Origin: Nordella sp. HKS 07
GTDB lineage: Bacteria; Pseudomonadota; Alphaproteobacteria; Rhizobiales; Aestuariivirgaceae
DNA: 64,000 nucleotides
Direction: 5' to 3'
Assembly: GCF_011046735.1 (NCBI RefSeq)
Contig: NZ_CP049258.1
Span: 4,110,001 to 4,174,000 of the forward strand
This document shows, one piece after another, positions 15,735 to 24,501 of the stretch; position 1 is the stretch's first letter, and every line of letters begins with the position of its first letter. The position numbers and the translations under genes are program-made. The notes under the pieces were generated by a model that was given only the letters and a program-made list of their open reading frames with translations, searched no databases and was not told where the DNA came from.

Positions 15735-18700
15735 TTGTCGATCATCAACCATCCCGGCCCCGAGATCAGCGAAACCCAGGCCTCGGAGATCGCCGAGCGC
15801 CATTTCGGCCTGAAGGGCCTGAAAGGCCGGCTCGCCAGCGAACGCGACCAGAATTTCCATTTTGGCGGGAACGGCCAGAGCGCGGTGCTCAAGATCGTCA
15901 ATGCCGCCGAGCCCGATGAGGCGATCCGCTTCCAGGTGGCAATGATCCGCCATATCAAGGCGACCGATCCCGGCCTCGCCGTGCCGCTGGTGCGCCTCTC
16001 GAGGTCGGGTGAGGAGCTTCCGGTCATCGACGACGGCAAGGGCGGCCGCCATCTGATCCGCGCCGTCGACTATCTGGAAGGAACGCCTCTGGCCGAAAGC
16101 CGCAAGACGCCCGAGCTCCTGGCGAGCTTCGGCGGCTTCCTCGGCCGTCTCGACCGGGCGCTGCAGAGCTTCGGTCATGTCGGCGCCCATCGCGATCTCG
16201 ACTGGGACCTGCGCAAGGCCGGCCGCACGCGCGCGAGGCTCTCCGCCCTCCAGAATCTTGAAGAGCGCGAGATCTGCGATTACTTCATCACCCGCTTCGA
16301 GACCGAAGTCGAGCCGAGCCTGATGAAGCTCAGGGCTTTCGTCATCCACAACGACGCCAATGACTGGAATGTGCTTGTCTCGGCCGACGGCACGGCCATT
16401 TCCGGCCTCATCGATTTCGGCGACGCGCTCCATAGCGCGCTTATCTGCGAAATGGCGGTAGCCGCCGCCTATGCCATTCTTGATGCCGACGATCCGCTGG
16501 GCGCGCTCTCATATATGCTTGCCGCCTATCACCGCGAAATGCCGCTGCTGGCGGAGGAAGTCGATCTCCTCTTCGATCTCGTCGCCATGCGGCTCGTCAC
16601 CAGCGTCACCATTTCGGCCGAACGCGCCCCGCGTGTGGCGGATAATCCCTATCTCAATATCAGCGAGCGGCCGGCCTGGGACATGCTGCGCCGCCTGCGC
16701 CGCATCGATCCCTTCATCGCCCGCGCCATCCTGCGCCAGGCCTGCGGCTTCGACGTGGCGCCGGGCGCCGGGAAGGCCGCGCAATGGCTCGCCGGTAATT
16801 GCAGGAGCTTGAGCCCCATCTGGGGACGGCCGCTGTCCAATCACCGCATCCTGCAGGTGCCCTTCGGCGATGCGATGCGCCCCTTGGTCAAAGCCGCCGC
16901 CGCTATGGATGTCGCGGCTTGCGAGCGCGAATGGCAGGTCTTGCGCAAGGCGGAGAACGCCGAACTCGGCATCGGGCCCTGGGGCGAGAAGCGTGCCGTC
17001 TATGCCGGCCAGATGTTCCAGTCCAGGCTCATCAAGGATGTCCGGCGCACCCGCCATCTGGGGCTCGATATCTTCGCCGATGCCGGCACCGCGATCTTCG
17101 CTCCCTTGGCCGGCCGCGTGGCTTCGGTCGAGATCGAGCGCGAGCCTTTGGGCTATGGCTGCGTTGTCCTCATCGAGCACGAGCCGGAGCCGGGTGTGCG
17201 TTTCTCGAGCCTGTGGGGGCACCTCTCGCATGAGACGGCGAAACATCTGAAGAAGGGCCAAACGCTCGCCGCCGGTGAGAAGATCGGCACCTTGGGCGCT
17301 GCAGAGGAAAACGGCGGCTGGATGCCGCATCTGCATCTGCAGCTCGTCGCCTATTCGACCGACGATATCGGCCCCATTCCGGGCGTCGGTGAGGAAGCCT
17401 ATCTCGATATCTGGTCGAAGCTCTATCCGCCCGCTTATGATTTCGCCGGGCTCACGCCGGAGACCTTCCACCGCGAAGGCAAGCCCGGCGATGAGATCGT
17501 CGCCTTGCGCAAGAAGACGCTGCTGCCGAATTTGAGCATCTCTTTCCGCAAGCCCTTGAAGATGGTGAGGGGCGAGGGCGTGTGGCTCATCGCCGATGAC
17601 GGCCGCGCCTATCTCGACTGCTTCAACAATGTCGCGCATCTGGGTCACGGCCATCCTGAAATCGTCGAGGTGCTGGCGCGCGAAGCTTCGCGCCTCAACA
17701 CCAATACGCGTTATCTGCACGATAATATGGTGGACTATGCCGAGAAGCTCGGCGCCACATTGCCGGGCGATCTGAAAGTCGCGAGCTTCGTCTGCACCGG
17801 CAGCGAGGCCAATGACCTTATGCTGCGCATGGCCCGCGCCAGGACTGGCGCAAAGGACATGGTCGTCGTCGACTGGGCCTATCACGGCCATCTCGCCGAG
17901 CTGATCGACATCAGTCCGTATAAATACAAGCGCGCCGGCGGCGCGGGGCGCCAGCCCCATGTCTGGGAAGCGCAATTGCCGGACAGCTACAGGGCGCCCG
18001 AGGACTGGCCGGCCGAGGAACATGGCAAGCGCTTCGCCGAAAGCATCGCCCGCCAGGTCGAGGCGATCCGCAAGGCGGGCCGGAAGCCGGCGGCCTTCAT
18101 TGCCGAATCCATTCCAAGCTGTGCCGGCCAGATTTTCTTTCCCCCGCATTATCTGGAGGAAGCCTATCGCATCATCCGCGAGGCCGGCGGCCTGTGTGTC
18201 GCCGATGAGGTGCAAGTGGGCTTCGGCCGCGTCGGCAGCCATATGTGGGCGTTCGAGACGCAAGGCGTCGTTCCCGACTTCGTCACCATGGGCAAGCCGA
18301 TCGGCAACGGCCACCCGCTCGCCGCCCTCGTCACCACGCCGGAGATCGCCCAGGCCTTCAACAACGGCATGGAGTACTTCAACACCTTCGGCGGCAATCC
18401 GGTGTCCTGCGCCATCGGGCTCAAGGTACTGGAGATTATCGAGCGCGACCGTTTGCGCCACAATGCCAAAACGATCGGGGACTATCTGATGACGCGCTTG
18501 CGCGACATGCAGAAGCGTTATGAGATGATCGGCGATGTGCGCGGCATGGGATTGTTCCTGGGACTTGATCTGGTGACCGACCGCAAATCGAAAGCCTACG
18601 CCACCGACTTCGCCAACCGCGTCGTCAATCTGGCGCGCGAGGACGGCGTGCTGATCGGCACCGACGGGCCTTACGACAATGTCGTCAAGATGCGCCCGGC

Positions 18701-18782
18701 GATGATCTTCACCAGGCGCGAGGCGGATCTGCTCTGCGACGTGCTCGATCAGGCTTTCGCGCGAGCGTCCGCCGCCGCCTGA
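15735..18782 (+). CDS. Three-domain fusion: APH-type kinase, M23 metallopeptidase-like domain and class III aminotransferase
   Basis: 1015 residues. Domain 1 (about 20-345) is an aminoglycoside phosphotransferase/choline kinase-like fold with the catalytic HND(A/x)NDWN (H205, D207, N212) and DFGD (227-230). Domain 2 (about 415-565) is an M23/LytM-like domain with HLGLD (H441, D445) and HLHL (H532, H534), so the zinc ligands look intact. Domain 3 (about 595-1015) is a PLP class III aminotransferase related to ethanolamine-phosphate phospho-lyase and AGXT2, with DEVQVGFGR and the PLP lysine in TMGKPIGNG (K854). The start is TTG at 15735. A kinase plus PLP lyase suggests phosphorylation of an amino alcohol or hydroxyamino acid followed by phosphate elimination (inference). 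No signal peptide is present, so the M23 domain is cytoplasmic and its role unclear. Confidence 0.9.
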   Translation: MSIINHPGPEISETQASEIAERHFGLKGLKGRLASERDQNFHFGGNGQSAVLKIVNAAEPDEAIRFQVAMIRHIKATDPGLAVPLVRLSRSGEELPVIDDGKGGRHLIRAVDYLEGTPLAESRKTPELLASFGGFLGRLDRALQSFGHVGAHRDLDWDLRKAGRTRARLSALQNLEEREICDYFITRFETEVEPSLMKLRAFVIHNDANDWNVLVSADGTAISGLIDFGDALHSALICEMAVAAAYAILDADDPLGALSYMLAAYHREMPLLAEEVDLLFDLVAMRLVTSVTISAERAPRVADNPYLNISERPAWDMLRRLRRIDPFIARAILRQACGFDVAPGAGKAAQWLAGNCRSLSPIWGRPLSNHRILQVPFGDAMRPLVKAAAAMDVAACEREWQVLRKAENAELGIGPWGEKRAVYAGQMFQSRLIKDVRRTRHLGLDIFADAGTAIFAPLAGRVASVEIEREPLGYGCVVLIEHEPEPGVRFSSLWGHLSHETAKHLKKGQTLAAGEKIGTLGAAEENGGWMPHLHLQLVAYSTDDIGPIPGVGEEAYLDIWSKLYPPAYDFAGLTPETFHREGKPGDEIVALRKKTLLPNLSISFRKPLKMVRGEGVWLIADDGRAYLDCFNNVAHLGHGHPEIVEVLAREASRLNTNTRYLHDNMVDYAEKLGATLPGDLKVASFVCTGSEANDLMLRMARARTGAKDMVVVDWAYHGHLAELIDISPYKYKRAGGAGRQPHVWEAQLPDSYRAPEDWPAEEHGKRFAESIARQVEAIRKAGRKPAAFIAESIPSCAGQIFFPPHYLEEAYRIIREAGGLCVADEVQVGFGRVGSHMWAFETQGVVPDFVTMGKPIGNGHPLAALVTTPEIAQAFNNGMEYFNTFGGNPVSCAIGLKVLEIIERDRLRHNAKTIGDYLMTRLRDMQKRYEMIGDVRGMGLFLGLDLVTDRKSKAYATDFANRVVNLAREDGVLIGTDGPYDNVVKMRPAMIFTRREADLLCDVLDQAFARASAAA

Positions 18783-19507
18783 AGCGCCGGCGCCAGCCTT
18801 TTCGCCCAGGCGATCTGGCCGTCGCGATGGCCGATCAGGTCCTGGCGGATCTCGATGAGCACCGCATCGAGGCCGCGCGCCTCGCCATGCACCGGCACCG
18901 TCTGATCGCCGTCATCCTCGATACGATAGGGTTCGTTGGCGACGACGTTGAGCCCGGGCTCCTGCAATGCGGCGACGAGCGCCTGGCCGAAGGCTTGCGC
19001 CTTGCGGAACAGGATGCCGGCATGCCAGGGCCGCTCGACGCCCTTGAAGACGGGCGTGAAGCTGTGCACGCCGAAGACGATGGTTTGCATCTTCGCCGCC
19101 TGGCGCCGGTCGAGGATGCGGGCGACCGCCCGCTGGAACGGCCAGTAGAAGGCGTCGGCGCGCAGCTGGCGTTCCTCGGCGCTGAGGCCGGTGTTGCCGG
19201 GAATACGCGTCGACTCACTGATCTCAGGGATCGCGGTCGCGACCCCGACCGGCCGGTTGCAGTCGATCAGGAGACGCGAATAGCCGGAGAGCACCAGCGG
19301 CGCATCGAGCGCTTTCGACAGATCACGCGCGATCGGCGCCACGCCGATATCCCAGGCGATATGACGCTCGAGCTCCGACTTGTCGAGGCCGAGCCCCCGA
19401 TAGCGGGCCGGAATGTAGTTCGACGCATGCTCGCACAACAGCACATAAGGCGACTTGCCGTCCGGATTGACCGTCTCGGCTGCCGGCGGATCAATCTTCG
19501 CCCGCAT
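18749..19507 (-). CDS. N-formylglutamate amidohydrolase-like protein
   Basis: 252 residues of the FGase/HutG-like family, which in known members cleaves N-formyl-L-glutamate to formate and glutamate. Visible motifs: VLLCEHASNYIP (metal-binding region), HIAWDIG, RLLIDCNRP, FGVHSFTPVF and GLDAVLIEIRQDLI. The ATG at 19507 overlaps the upstream glutamine synthetase-like stop codon (ATGA), which decides the start over an in-frame ATG at 19534. It is convergent with the fusion gene, whose last 34 bases it overlaps. Neighbours without histidine-degradation genes suggest another N-acyl-glutamate-type substrate (inference). Confidence 0.9.
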   Translation of the reverse strand: MRAKIDPPAAETVNPDGKSPYVLLCEHASNYIPARYRGLGLDKSELERHIAWDIGVAPIARDLSKALDAPLVLSGYSRLLIDCNRPVGVATAIPEISESTRIPGNTGLSAEERQLRADAFYWPFQRAVARILDRRQAAKMQTIVFGVHSFTPVFKGVERPWHAGILFRKAQAFGQALVAALQEPGLNVVANEPYRIEDDGDQTVPVHGEARGLDAVLIEIRQDLIGHRDGQIAWAKRLAPALQAAADARAKA

Positions 19508-20847
19508 CAATAGATCTCCGCATAGCGCTGGCACAGCGCATCGCCTTCGAGTCCATCGACGAGCTTCATCTCCATCCGCTTCATGCCGTGATAGGTTTCC
19601 ATCGCCACCGGCGCGAACCAGCCCGACACGGTATCGTCGGCCTTGAGCGCGTCGAGGGCGGCGCTCAAGGATCTGGGCAGCCGTTTGATGCCGAGTCTGT
19701 CCTTCTCGGCGTTGCTTAGCGTTTCCGGATCGCCGCTGAAGATCGGCGGGGTTGCGAGTTTGGCGCGAATGCCTTCGAGCCCGGCACGGATGACGGCGCC
19801 CAGCACCAGATGCGGGCAGGCGGTGGCATCGGCCGCGCGATATTCGAGATTGAACTGCCGCGCCGGGTCCTTAGCCCCGATGGTCACCGTCGGGCAGATG
19901 CGCAGCGAGGATTCGCGGTCGCGTTCGCCGAACCAGGTATAGGCCGAGCTCCAGTGATGCGGCTGGAGCCGCAGATAGGAGATTGGGCTCGGCGCGGTCA
20001 GCGCCACCAGCGCCGGCAGATGGCGGATGATGCCGGCGGAGAAGGCGCCGGCCAGCGCCGATACGCGGCCAGGGGCCTTCGCATCAAAGGCGGCGGGCTT
20101 GCCCTGCTTGGTGAGGAAGCTCAGATGCACATGCACGCCATTGCCGACGCCGGCGACGGCCGTCTTGGGCGCGAAAGAGGCGCGCCAGCCCTTGAGGCGC
20201 GCCACTTCACGGGTGATCTCGCGGATCGCCACGCAGCGGTCGGCGGCAATGAGGCCAGGAGCGGGTGACGTGGTGATCTCGAACTGGTCGCGGCCATATT
20301 CGGCGATGAAATTTTCAGGCTCGCAGCCGGCTTCATCAAGCGCGCCGATAAGCTCAGGCCCGAAGGGATCGGCGTGGCGAAGGGCCGAGAGCGCGAAGGC
20401 CGGCTCGCTCGACCAGCCAGCATTGCGGATCTGGAATTCTTGCTCGAAGGAAGCGATGAGGCGGCAGCCGGTCACCTTCTCGAAATCGGCGAGCGCTTTC
20501 TTGAGAAAGGCGCGCGGACAGCAGGACCAGGCCTTGCCATCGAGCTCGACGATGTCGCTCATGACGAAATCGAGCGCCGTCGCCGCACCTCTGGGATGCG
20601 TACGGTAGCGCGCCTTCGGATCAGGTAGGAGTCGCAGATCGCCCGCCGAGCCCCAGGGATTGGGATCGGCGATGAGGTCGAAGGGGGTGAGCGACATATT
20701 GGCCGGCACCCATCCGCAAGTCTTGTTGCCTTTGGATTTCTCGTAGTCGCGGCGCGGCAGCGAGCGGCCGCGGGTGATCGCGGCGTAGTCGGTTGTGACG
20801 AAGGTGGTGAGCTCGGTGAGGCCGGGGGTGAAGGGTGTCTTAGCCAC
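19507..20847 (-). CDS. Glutamine synthetase family protein (possible gamma-glutamylamide synthetase)
   Basis: 446 residues of the type I glutamine synthetase fold. Motifs: FEQEFQI (catalytic ExE region), GNGVHVHLSF (GxGxHxH), the ATP-binding stretch SPISYLRLQPHHWSSAY, and LEYRAADATACPHLVLGAVI. It resembles PuuA/GlnA3-type ligases that gamma-glutamylate amines rather than ammonia-assimilating GlnA. The start is GTG at 20847 behind GGAGGGAG; an upstream in-frame ATG lies inside a repeat and is discarded. It is translationally coupled to the N-formylglutamate amidohydrolase-like gene. Role in amine catabolism is inferred from the locus. Confidence 0.88.
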   Translation of the reverse strand: MAKTPFTPGLTELTTFVTTDYAAITRGRSLPRRDYEKSKGNKTCGWVPANMSLTPFDLIADPNPWGSAGDLRLLPDPKARYRTHPRGAATALDFVMSDIVELDGKAWSCCPRAFLKKALADFEKVTGCRLIASFEQEFQIRNAGWSSEPAFALSALRHADPFGPELIGALDEAGCEPENFIAEYGRDQFEITTSPAPGLIAADRCVAIREITREVARLKGWRASFAPKTAVAGVGNGVHVHLSFLTKQGKPAAFDAKAPGRVSALAGAFSAGIIRHLPALVALTAPSPISYLRLQPHHWSSAYTWFGERDRESSLRICPTVTIGAKDPARQFNLEYRAADATACPHLVLGAVIRAGLEGIRAKLATPPIFSGDPETLSNAEKDRLGIKRLPRSLSAALDALKADDTVSGWFAPVAMETYHGMKRMEMKLVDGLEGDALCQRYAEIY

Positions 20848-20865
20848 TAGCGTCTCCCTCCATCC

Positions 20866-20964
20866 GTCATCCCGGCGAAAGCCGGGATCCACAAAAGCCT
20901 TTCCGCGCGAGCAGAACTACCCGCTTTGAACCAATTTAATGGGTCCCGGCTTTCGCCGCGATGA
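20866..20964. repeat. Palindromic repeat element, family 3, copy 1
   Basis: About 99 bases with terminal inverted repeats GTCATCCCGGCGAAAGCCGG ... and, at the right end, CCCGGCTTTCGCCGCGATGAC (one mismatch). The same structure with perfect ends is at 37058-37158. It lies between the isochorismatase-like and glutamine synthetase-like genes of one transcription unit. Confidence 0.8.
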
Positions 20965-20980
20965 CAGGGATTGGCATGCA

Positions 20981-21619
20981 TCACGCGAGATCCTTCAGCC
21001 GCTGGAGCACTGTCTCCGTATTCGTGACCCAGCAATAGCCGCCGAAGGCCTTGAGCGCGTTGTCGTGGCGGGCCTGGGTGTAGGTGGCGCAGGCGTCCTC
21101 GGCGAGCGTTACCAGATAGCCGCGATCGGAGGCATCGCGCACCGCCATGTCGACGCATTGATCGGTCACCACGCCCGAGATGATGAGATAGCGGATGCCG
21201 AGATTCTTCAGCACATAGTCGATATTGGTGGAATTGAAGACGCCCGAGGATGATTTAGGCAGCACGATCTCGTTGTCGATGGGGGTCAGCTCCTTGATCG
21301 GCTGGCCTTCCGGCAATCCCTTCGGCACGAAGATGTTGGAGAGGCGATGGTCGAGTGAAATGTCGCGGCCGTCCTTGGTGAGCGCCTCGATGATCGTGTG
21401 CAGCACCTGGACACCCGAGGCGCGCGCCGCCTCGATCAGTTTCTGCGCATTGGGAACGGTCGTGGCCCTGAGCCGCTTGAAATAATAATGCTCGGCATTG
21501 AGCTCGGGATGCTGGGGATCGAGCCCTGGCGTGCAGAAGATGGTCTGCAGGTCGACGAAGAGTAGGGCGGTTTCCTCGCGCTTGTAAGGCGCATCGCGCG
21601 TGACGGCGGCAGGCTTCAT
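20981..21619 (-). CDS. Isochorismatase family cysteine hydrolase
   Basis: 212-residue cysteine hydrolase of the isochorismatase/nicotinamidase/N-carbamoylsarcosine amidase superfamily. The expected catalytic triad is present: D23 (LLFVDLQ), K122 (VLPKSSSGVF) and C155 (GVVTDQCVDMAVRDA). The ATG at 21619 overlaps the RpiR stop (ATGA); a longer open frame upstream is spurious. In this setting an amidase step, such as hydrolysis of a gamma-glutamylamide, carbamoyl or other amide intermediate, is plausible but unproven. It is transcribed with the RpiR gene upstream and the glutamine synthetase-like gene downstream. Confidence 0.9.
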   Translation of the reverse strand: MKPAAVTRDAPYKREETALLFVDLQTIFCTPGLDPQHPELNAEHYYFKRLRATTVPNAQKLIEAARASGVQVLHTIIEALTKDGRDISLDHRLSNIFVPKGLPEGQPIKELTPIDNEIVLPKSSSGVFNSTNIDYVLKNLGIRYLIISGVVTDQCVDMAVRDASDRGYLVTLAEDACATYTQARHDNALKAFGGYCWVTNTETVLQRLKDLA

Positions 21620-22518
21620 GTTTTTGCTCTCTGCTTCTTGCGGGGTTTGGATGGGGCGTTGGCCGGCGTGTCGAGCACGACATTGTTGAGGCGCCGGTAA
21701 TGTTCGATCTCCTCGAGCCTCGGCCGTACCTCTTTGTCGAGCTTGCCGGTGAAGGCGGTGACGAGCGCTTCGAGCTGCACCATGGTCGGCACCATCGTGT
21801 CGAAGGGCGAGATCGTGTCGACCGGTCCGGTGAGCGTCACCGTGGCGAAGGAAGCGATCGGCGACTTCCATTTGTCGGTGAGGAGGATGATGCGCGCCCC
21901 GCGCTCATGCGCCTGGCGGGCGAATTGCACGACATCCTGCTGATAGCGTCGCAAGTCGAAGGCGACGACGAGATCCTGCTTGCCGATGTCGGCGACATAT
22001 TCGGCGAGATCGGCGAGCGATCCGTTGACCCAGATAGCGCCGGGGCGGAGCTGCACCAGATGTCGGTGCAGGATGGCGGCGAGGAAGCCGGTGAAGCGGC
22101 CACCGATGCAGAAGATGCGTTTCCTGGCCTTGATCAGGAGATCGGCCGCCTCGTTGAAATCGGCCGGCAGGATTTCGGACTGACTGTTCTTGAGCGCCGC
22201 GATGGTCGCTTCGGCATAGGATTGATAGAGACCTTCGGCGCTGACCGTCGGCTTGCGGCTCTCCAGCATGGTGAGGGCGGAGTTCATATGCGCTTCGAGC
22301 TCGGCGAGCAGCGCCTGCTGCATTTCGATGAAGCCGGAAAAGCCGAGCTTGGTGGCGAGCCGGATGACGGTCGGGTCGCTCACCTCCGCCTGCTGGGCGA
22401 GCCTGGAGGCCGTGGCAAGTCCCGCGACCGGATAATTGGCGAGCAGAACCCGGATCACCTTGCGCTCCGCCGGTGTGTAATCCGCCTCGCTGTCGATGAG
22501 CTTGTCTTTGAGCGCCAT
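21616..22518 (-). CDS. MurR/RpiR family transcriptional regulator
   Basis: 300 residues: N-terminal HTH_6 domain (YTPAERKVIRVLL ... VSDPTVIRLATKLGFSGF) and C-terminal SIS domain (RIFCIGGRFTGFLAAILHRHL; GARIILLTDKWKSP) of the kind that binds phosphosugars or other small ligands. The C-terminal tail is Lys/Arg-rich. It heads the leftward operon with the isochorismatase-, glutamine synthetase- and N-formylglutamate amidohydrolase-like genes, and faces the rightward branched-chain-type importer, so it probably regulates both sides from the 126-base intergenic region (inference). Confidence 0.92.
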   Translation of the reverse strand: MALKDKLIDSEADYTPAERKVIRVLLANYPVAGLATASRLAQQAEVSDPTVIRLATKLGFSGFIEMQQALLAELEAHMNSALTMLESRKPTVSAEGLYQSYAEATIAALKNSQSEILPADFNEAADLLIKARKRIFCIGGRFTGFLAAILHRHLVQLRPGAIWVNGSLADLAEYVADIGKQDLVVAFDLRRYQQDVVQFARQAHERGARIILLTDKWKSPIASFATVTLTGPVDTISPFDTMVPTMVQLEALVTAFTGKLDKEVRPRLEEIEHYRRLNNVVLDTPANAPSKPRKKQRAKT

Positions 22519-22550
22519 GCTGGTTGCCGAACAGGTCTGAAGAAAAAAAT

Positions 22551-22579
22551 ACAGAATGATGATTGTTTAAGCAATCTGT
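22551..22579. promoter_or_regulatory. Candidate RpiR operator in the divergent promoter region
   Basis: An AT-rich block carries inverted repeats ACAGA (22551-22555)/TCTGT (22575-22579) and GATTG-N6-CAATC (22561-22576). A possible rightward -35, TTGACG, is at 22589-22594 with a weak TAGCCT 16 bases on. The location between two divergent transcription units, one starting with a regulator gene, fits an operator. Confidence 0.4.
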
Positions 22580-22644
22580 AAAATTTATTTGACGTCCGTC
22601 GCCGGTTTGCTAGCCTGAGAAAAAACAGGGCAGGGCAGGAAACA

Positions 22645-24501
22645 TTGGGCGGGCTGAGCGTATCGCGGGAATCTTTGGGTAGCGGGCTGATGCTCGCCGC
22701 GCTCGTTGCCGTCGGCGCCCTCGTCACCGGCTTCGCCTTCGGTGCCAATGGCGAGCGCATCGCGACGCTCTTCCTCATCTATCTCTGCGCCGTCCTGTCG
22801 ATTTCGGTCTTCACCGGCGGCGCCGGCATCACCTCATTCGGCCACGCCGCCTTCATGGGCATCGGCGCCTATGTGTCGGGCATCCTCACCATGCCGAAGG
22901 CGCTGCAGGTGTCGGCTTTGCCGCAACTGCCGACTTTCCTCGCCGGCCATGAAGCGGGGATCGTCGCAGCGATCCTGGCCGTCGCGGCCGCCGGCCTGAT
23001 CGCCGGACTCATCACAGGAATTCCGATCGCCCGTCTCGGCGGCTCCTCCGCTGCGATAGCGACGCTGGCACTGCTCATCATCATCCATGTGATCCTCAAT
23101 GGCGCGCGCGAGATCACCCGCGGCAGCCAGACCTTCTATGGCGTGCCGCGCCTGACCACCTTGGCCACAGCGCTCATCTTCGCGCTCGCCTTCATCCTCA
23201 TTGCACGCCTGTTCCGCGACACGGGGCCGGGCCTGCGCCTGCGCGCCAGCCGCGAGAATGATGTGGCGGCCCAGGCCTGCGGCGTCTCCTTGTTTCAGGT
23301 GCGCTATATCGGCTGGATCCTGAGCGCGGTGCTCGCCACCTTGGCGGGCGCGCTTTACGGACATTTCCTCGGCGCCTTCTCGCCCAAGGATTTCTATTTC
23401 GATCTGACCTTTCTGCTCATCGCTATGCTGATCGTCGGCGGCATGCTGACCGTGACCGGCGCCATTGTCGGCACCGCGCTCATCACCGCGGTGATCCAGA
23501 TCCTGCGGCTCGCCGAAGGCGGCATCGATCTGGGCTTTGTTCAGATTCCGGTGATATTCGGCCTTACGCAACTGGGCCTGGGCGTTGCCTTGCTTCTGAC
23601 CATCTGGCGCCGGCCGCTCGGCATTGTCGGCTTGCAGGAATTGGGGCTGCGCGCCAATGCGCTGGTTCAGCCCGCCGCCGGCGAAGCCCCGGCCGCCAAT
23701 CCCTCATCAGCCGGCAAGAGCCTGACGGTCTCAGGCCTCTCCAAACGCTTCGGTGGTCTCCAGGCTTGCGACGACCTCACCTTCACCATCGAGCGGGGCA
23801 AGGTCACCGGTCTCATCGGCCCCAATGGCGCCGGCAAGACGACCCTGATCAACCTGATCTGCGGTCAGCTCAAGCCCGATCGCGGCACGGTCGTAATCGA
23901 CGGCGAGGACGTCACCAGCCGCGCTCCGCATCTCATCGCCACGGCCGGCCTCGGCCGCACCTTCCAGGCGATCAGGCTTTTCGACCGCATGACGGTGCTC
24001 GAGAATGTGACAGTCGCGGCTCTCACCATCGAGCCCGACCTGGGCAAAGCTCGCATAGCGGCCGAGACGCTCCTGGCGCGCCTCGAACTCGCCAAGGACG
24101 CGCACAGGCTTGCCGGCACGCTGGCCTATGGCGAGCGCCGGCGTCTCGAGATCGCCCGCGCTCTGGCCTTGCGGCCGCGCTATCTGCTGCTCGACGAGCC
24201 GGCCGCCGGCATGAATCCGGTCGAGACCGAGGCGCTGAAAACCATGCTCGACCGCATCCGCCATGATTTCGATCTGGGCCTCCTGGTGATCGAGCATGAC
24301 ATGCATCTCATCATGCGGCTCTGCGATTTTATCGTGGTGATCAACAAGGGCCAGAAGATCGCCGAGGGCGCGCCCGCCGCCATCCGCAGCGATCCCAAAG
24401 TCATCGAAGCCTATATCGGAGCGGCGCCCGAGACGGAAATCACGGCATCCACACCATCAACGGGAGGAGTACAAAATGAAACTGCGATTAGCACTGCTTA
24501 G
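22645..24501 (+). CDS. Branched-chain amino acid-type ABC transporter: fused permease and ATP-binding protein (LivM-LivG fusion)
   Basis: 618 residues joining two usually separate subunits. Residues 1 to about 330 are a LivM-type permease with about eight to nine membrane segments and the motif GAGITSFGHAAFMGIGAY. Residues about 355-600 are a LivG-type ATPase: Walker A GPNGAGKTTLI, signature LAYGERRRLEIARAL, Walker B LLLDEPAAGMNP, H-loop VIEHDMHLIM. The start is TTG at 22645 behind CAGGAAAC. The 3' end overlaps the binding-protein gene by 26 bases. It would work with the LivK, LivF and LivH homologues that follow. Confidence 0.93.
   Translation: MGGLSVSRESLGSGLMLAALVAVGALVTGFAFGANGERIATLFLIYLCAVLSISVFTGGAGITSFGHAAFMGIGAYVSGILTMPKALQVSALPQLPTFLAGHEAGIVAAILAVAAAGLIAGLITGIPIARLGGSSAAIATLALLIIIHVILNGAREITRGSQTFYGVPRLTTLATALIFALAFILIARLFRDTGPGLRLRASRENDVAAQACGVSLFQVRYIGWILSAVLATLAGALYGHFLGAFSPKDFYFDLTFLLIAMLIVGGMLTVTGAIVGTALITAVIQILRLAEGGIDLGFVQIPVIFGLTQLGLGVALLLTIWRRPLGIVGLQELGLRANALVQPAAGEAPAANPSSAGKSLTVSGLSKRFGGLQACDDLTFTIERGKVTGLIGPNGAGKTTLINLICGQLKPDRGTVVIDGEDVTSRAPHLIATAGLGRTFQAIRLFDRMTVLENVTVAALTIEPDLGKARIAAETLLARLELAKDAHRLAGTLAYGERRRLEIARALALRPRYLLLDEPAAGMNPVETEALKTMLDRIRHDFDLGLLVIEHDMHLIMRLCDFIVVINKGQKIAEGAPAAIRSDPKVIEAYIGAAPETEITASTPSTGGVQNETAISTA

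Noticed and set aside
16509-18461. 650-codon open frame antisense to the triple-fusion gene
   Set aside because: No recognisable domain, composition typical of antisense shadows; the plus-strand gene has three intact motif sets here.
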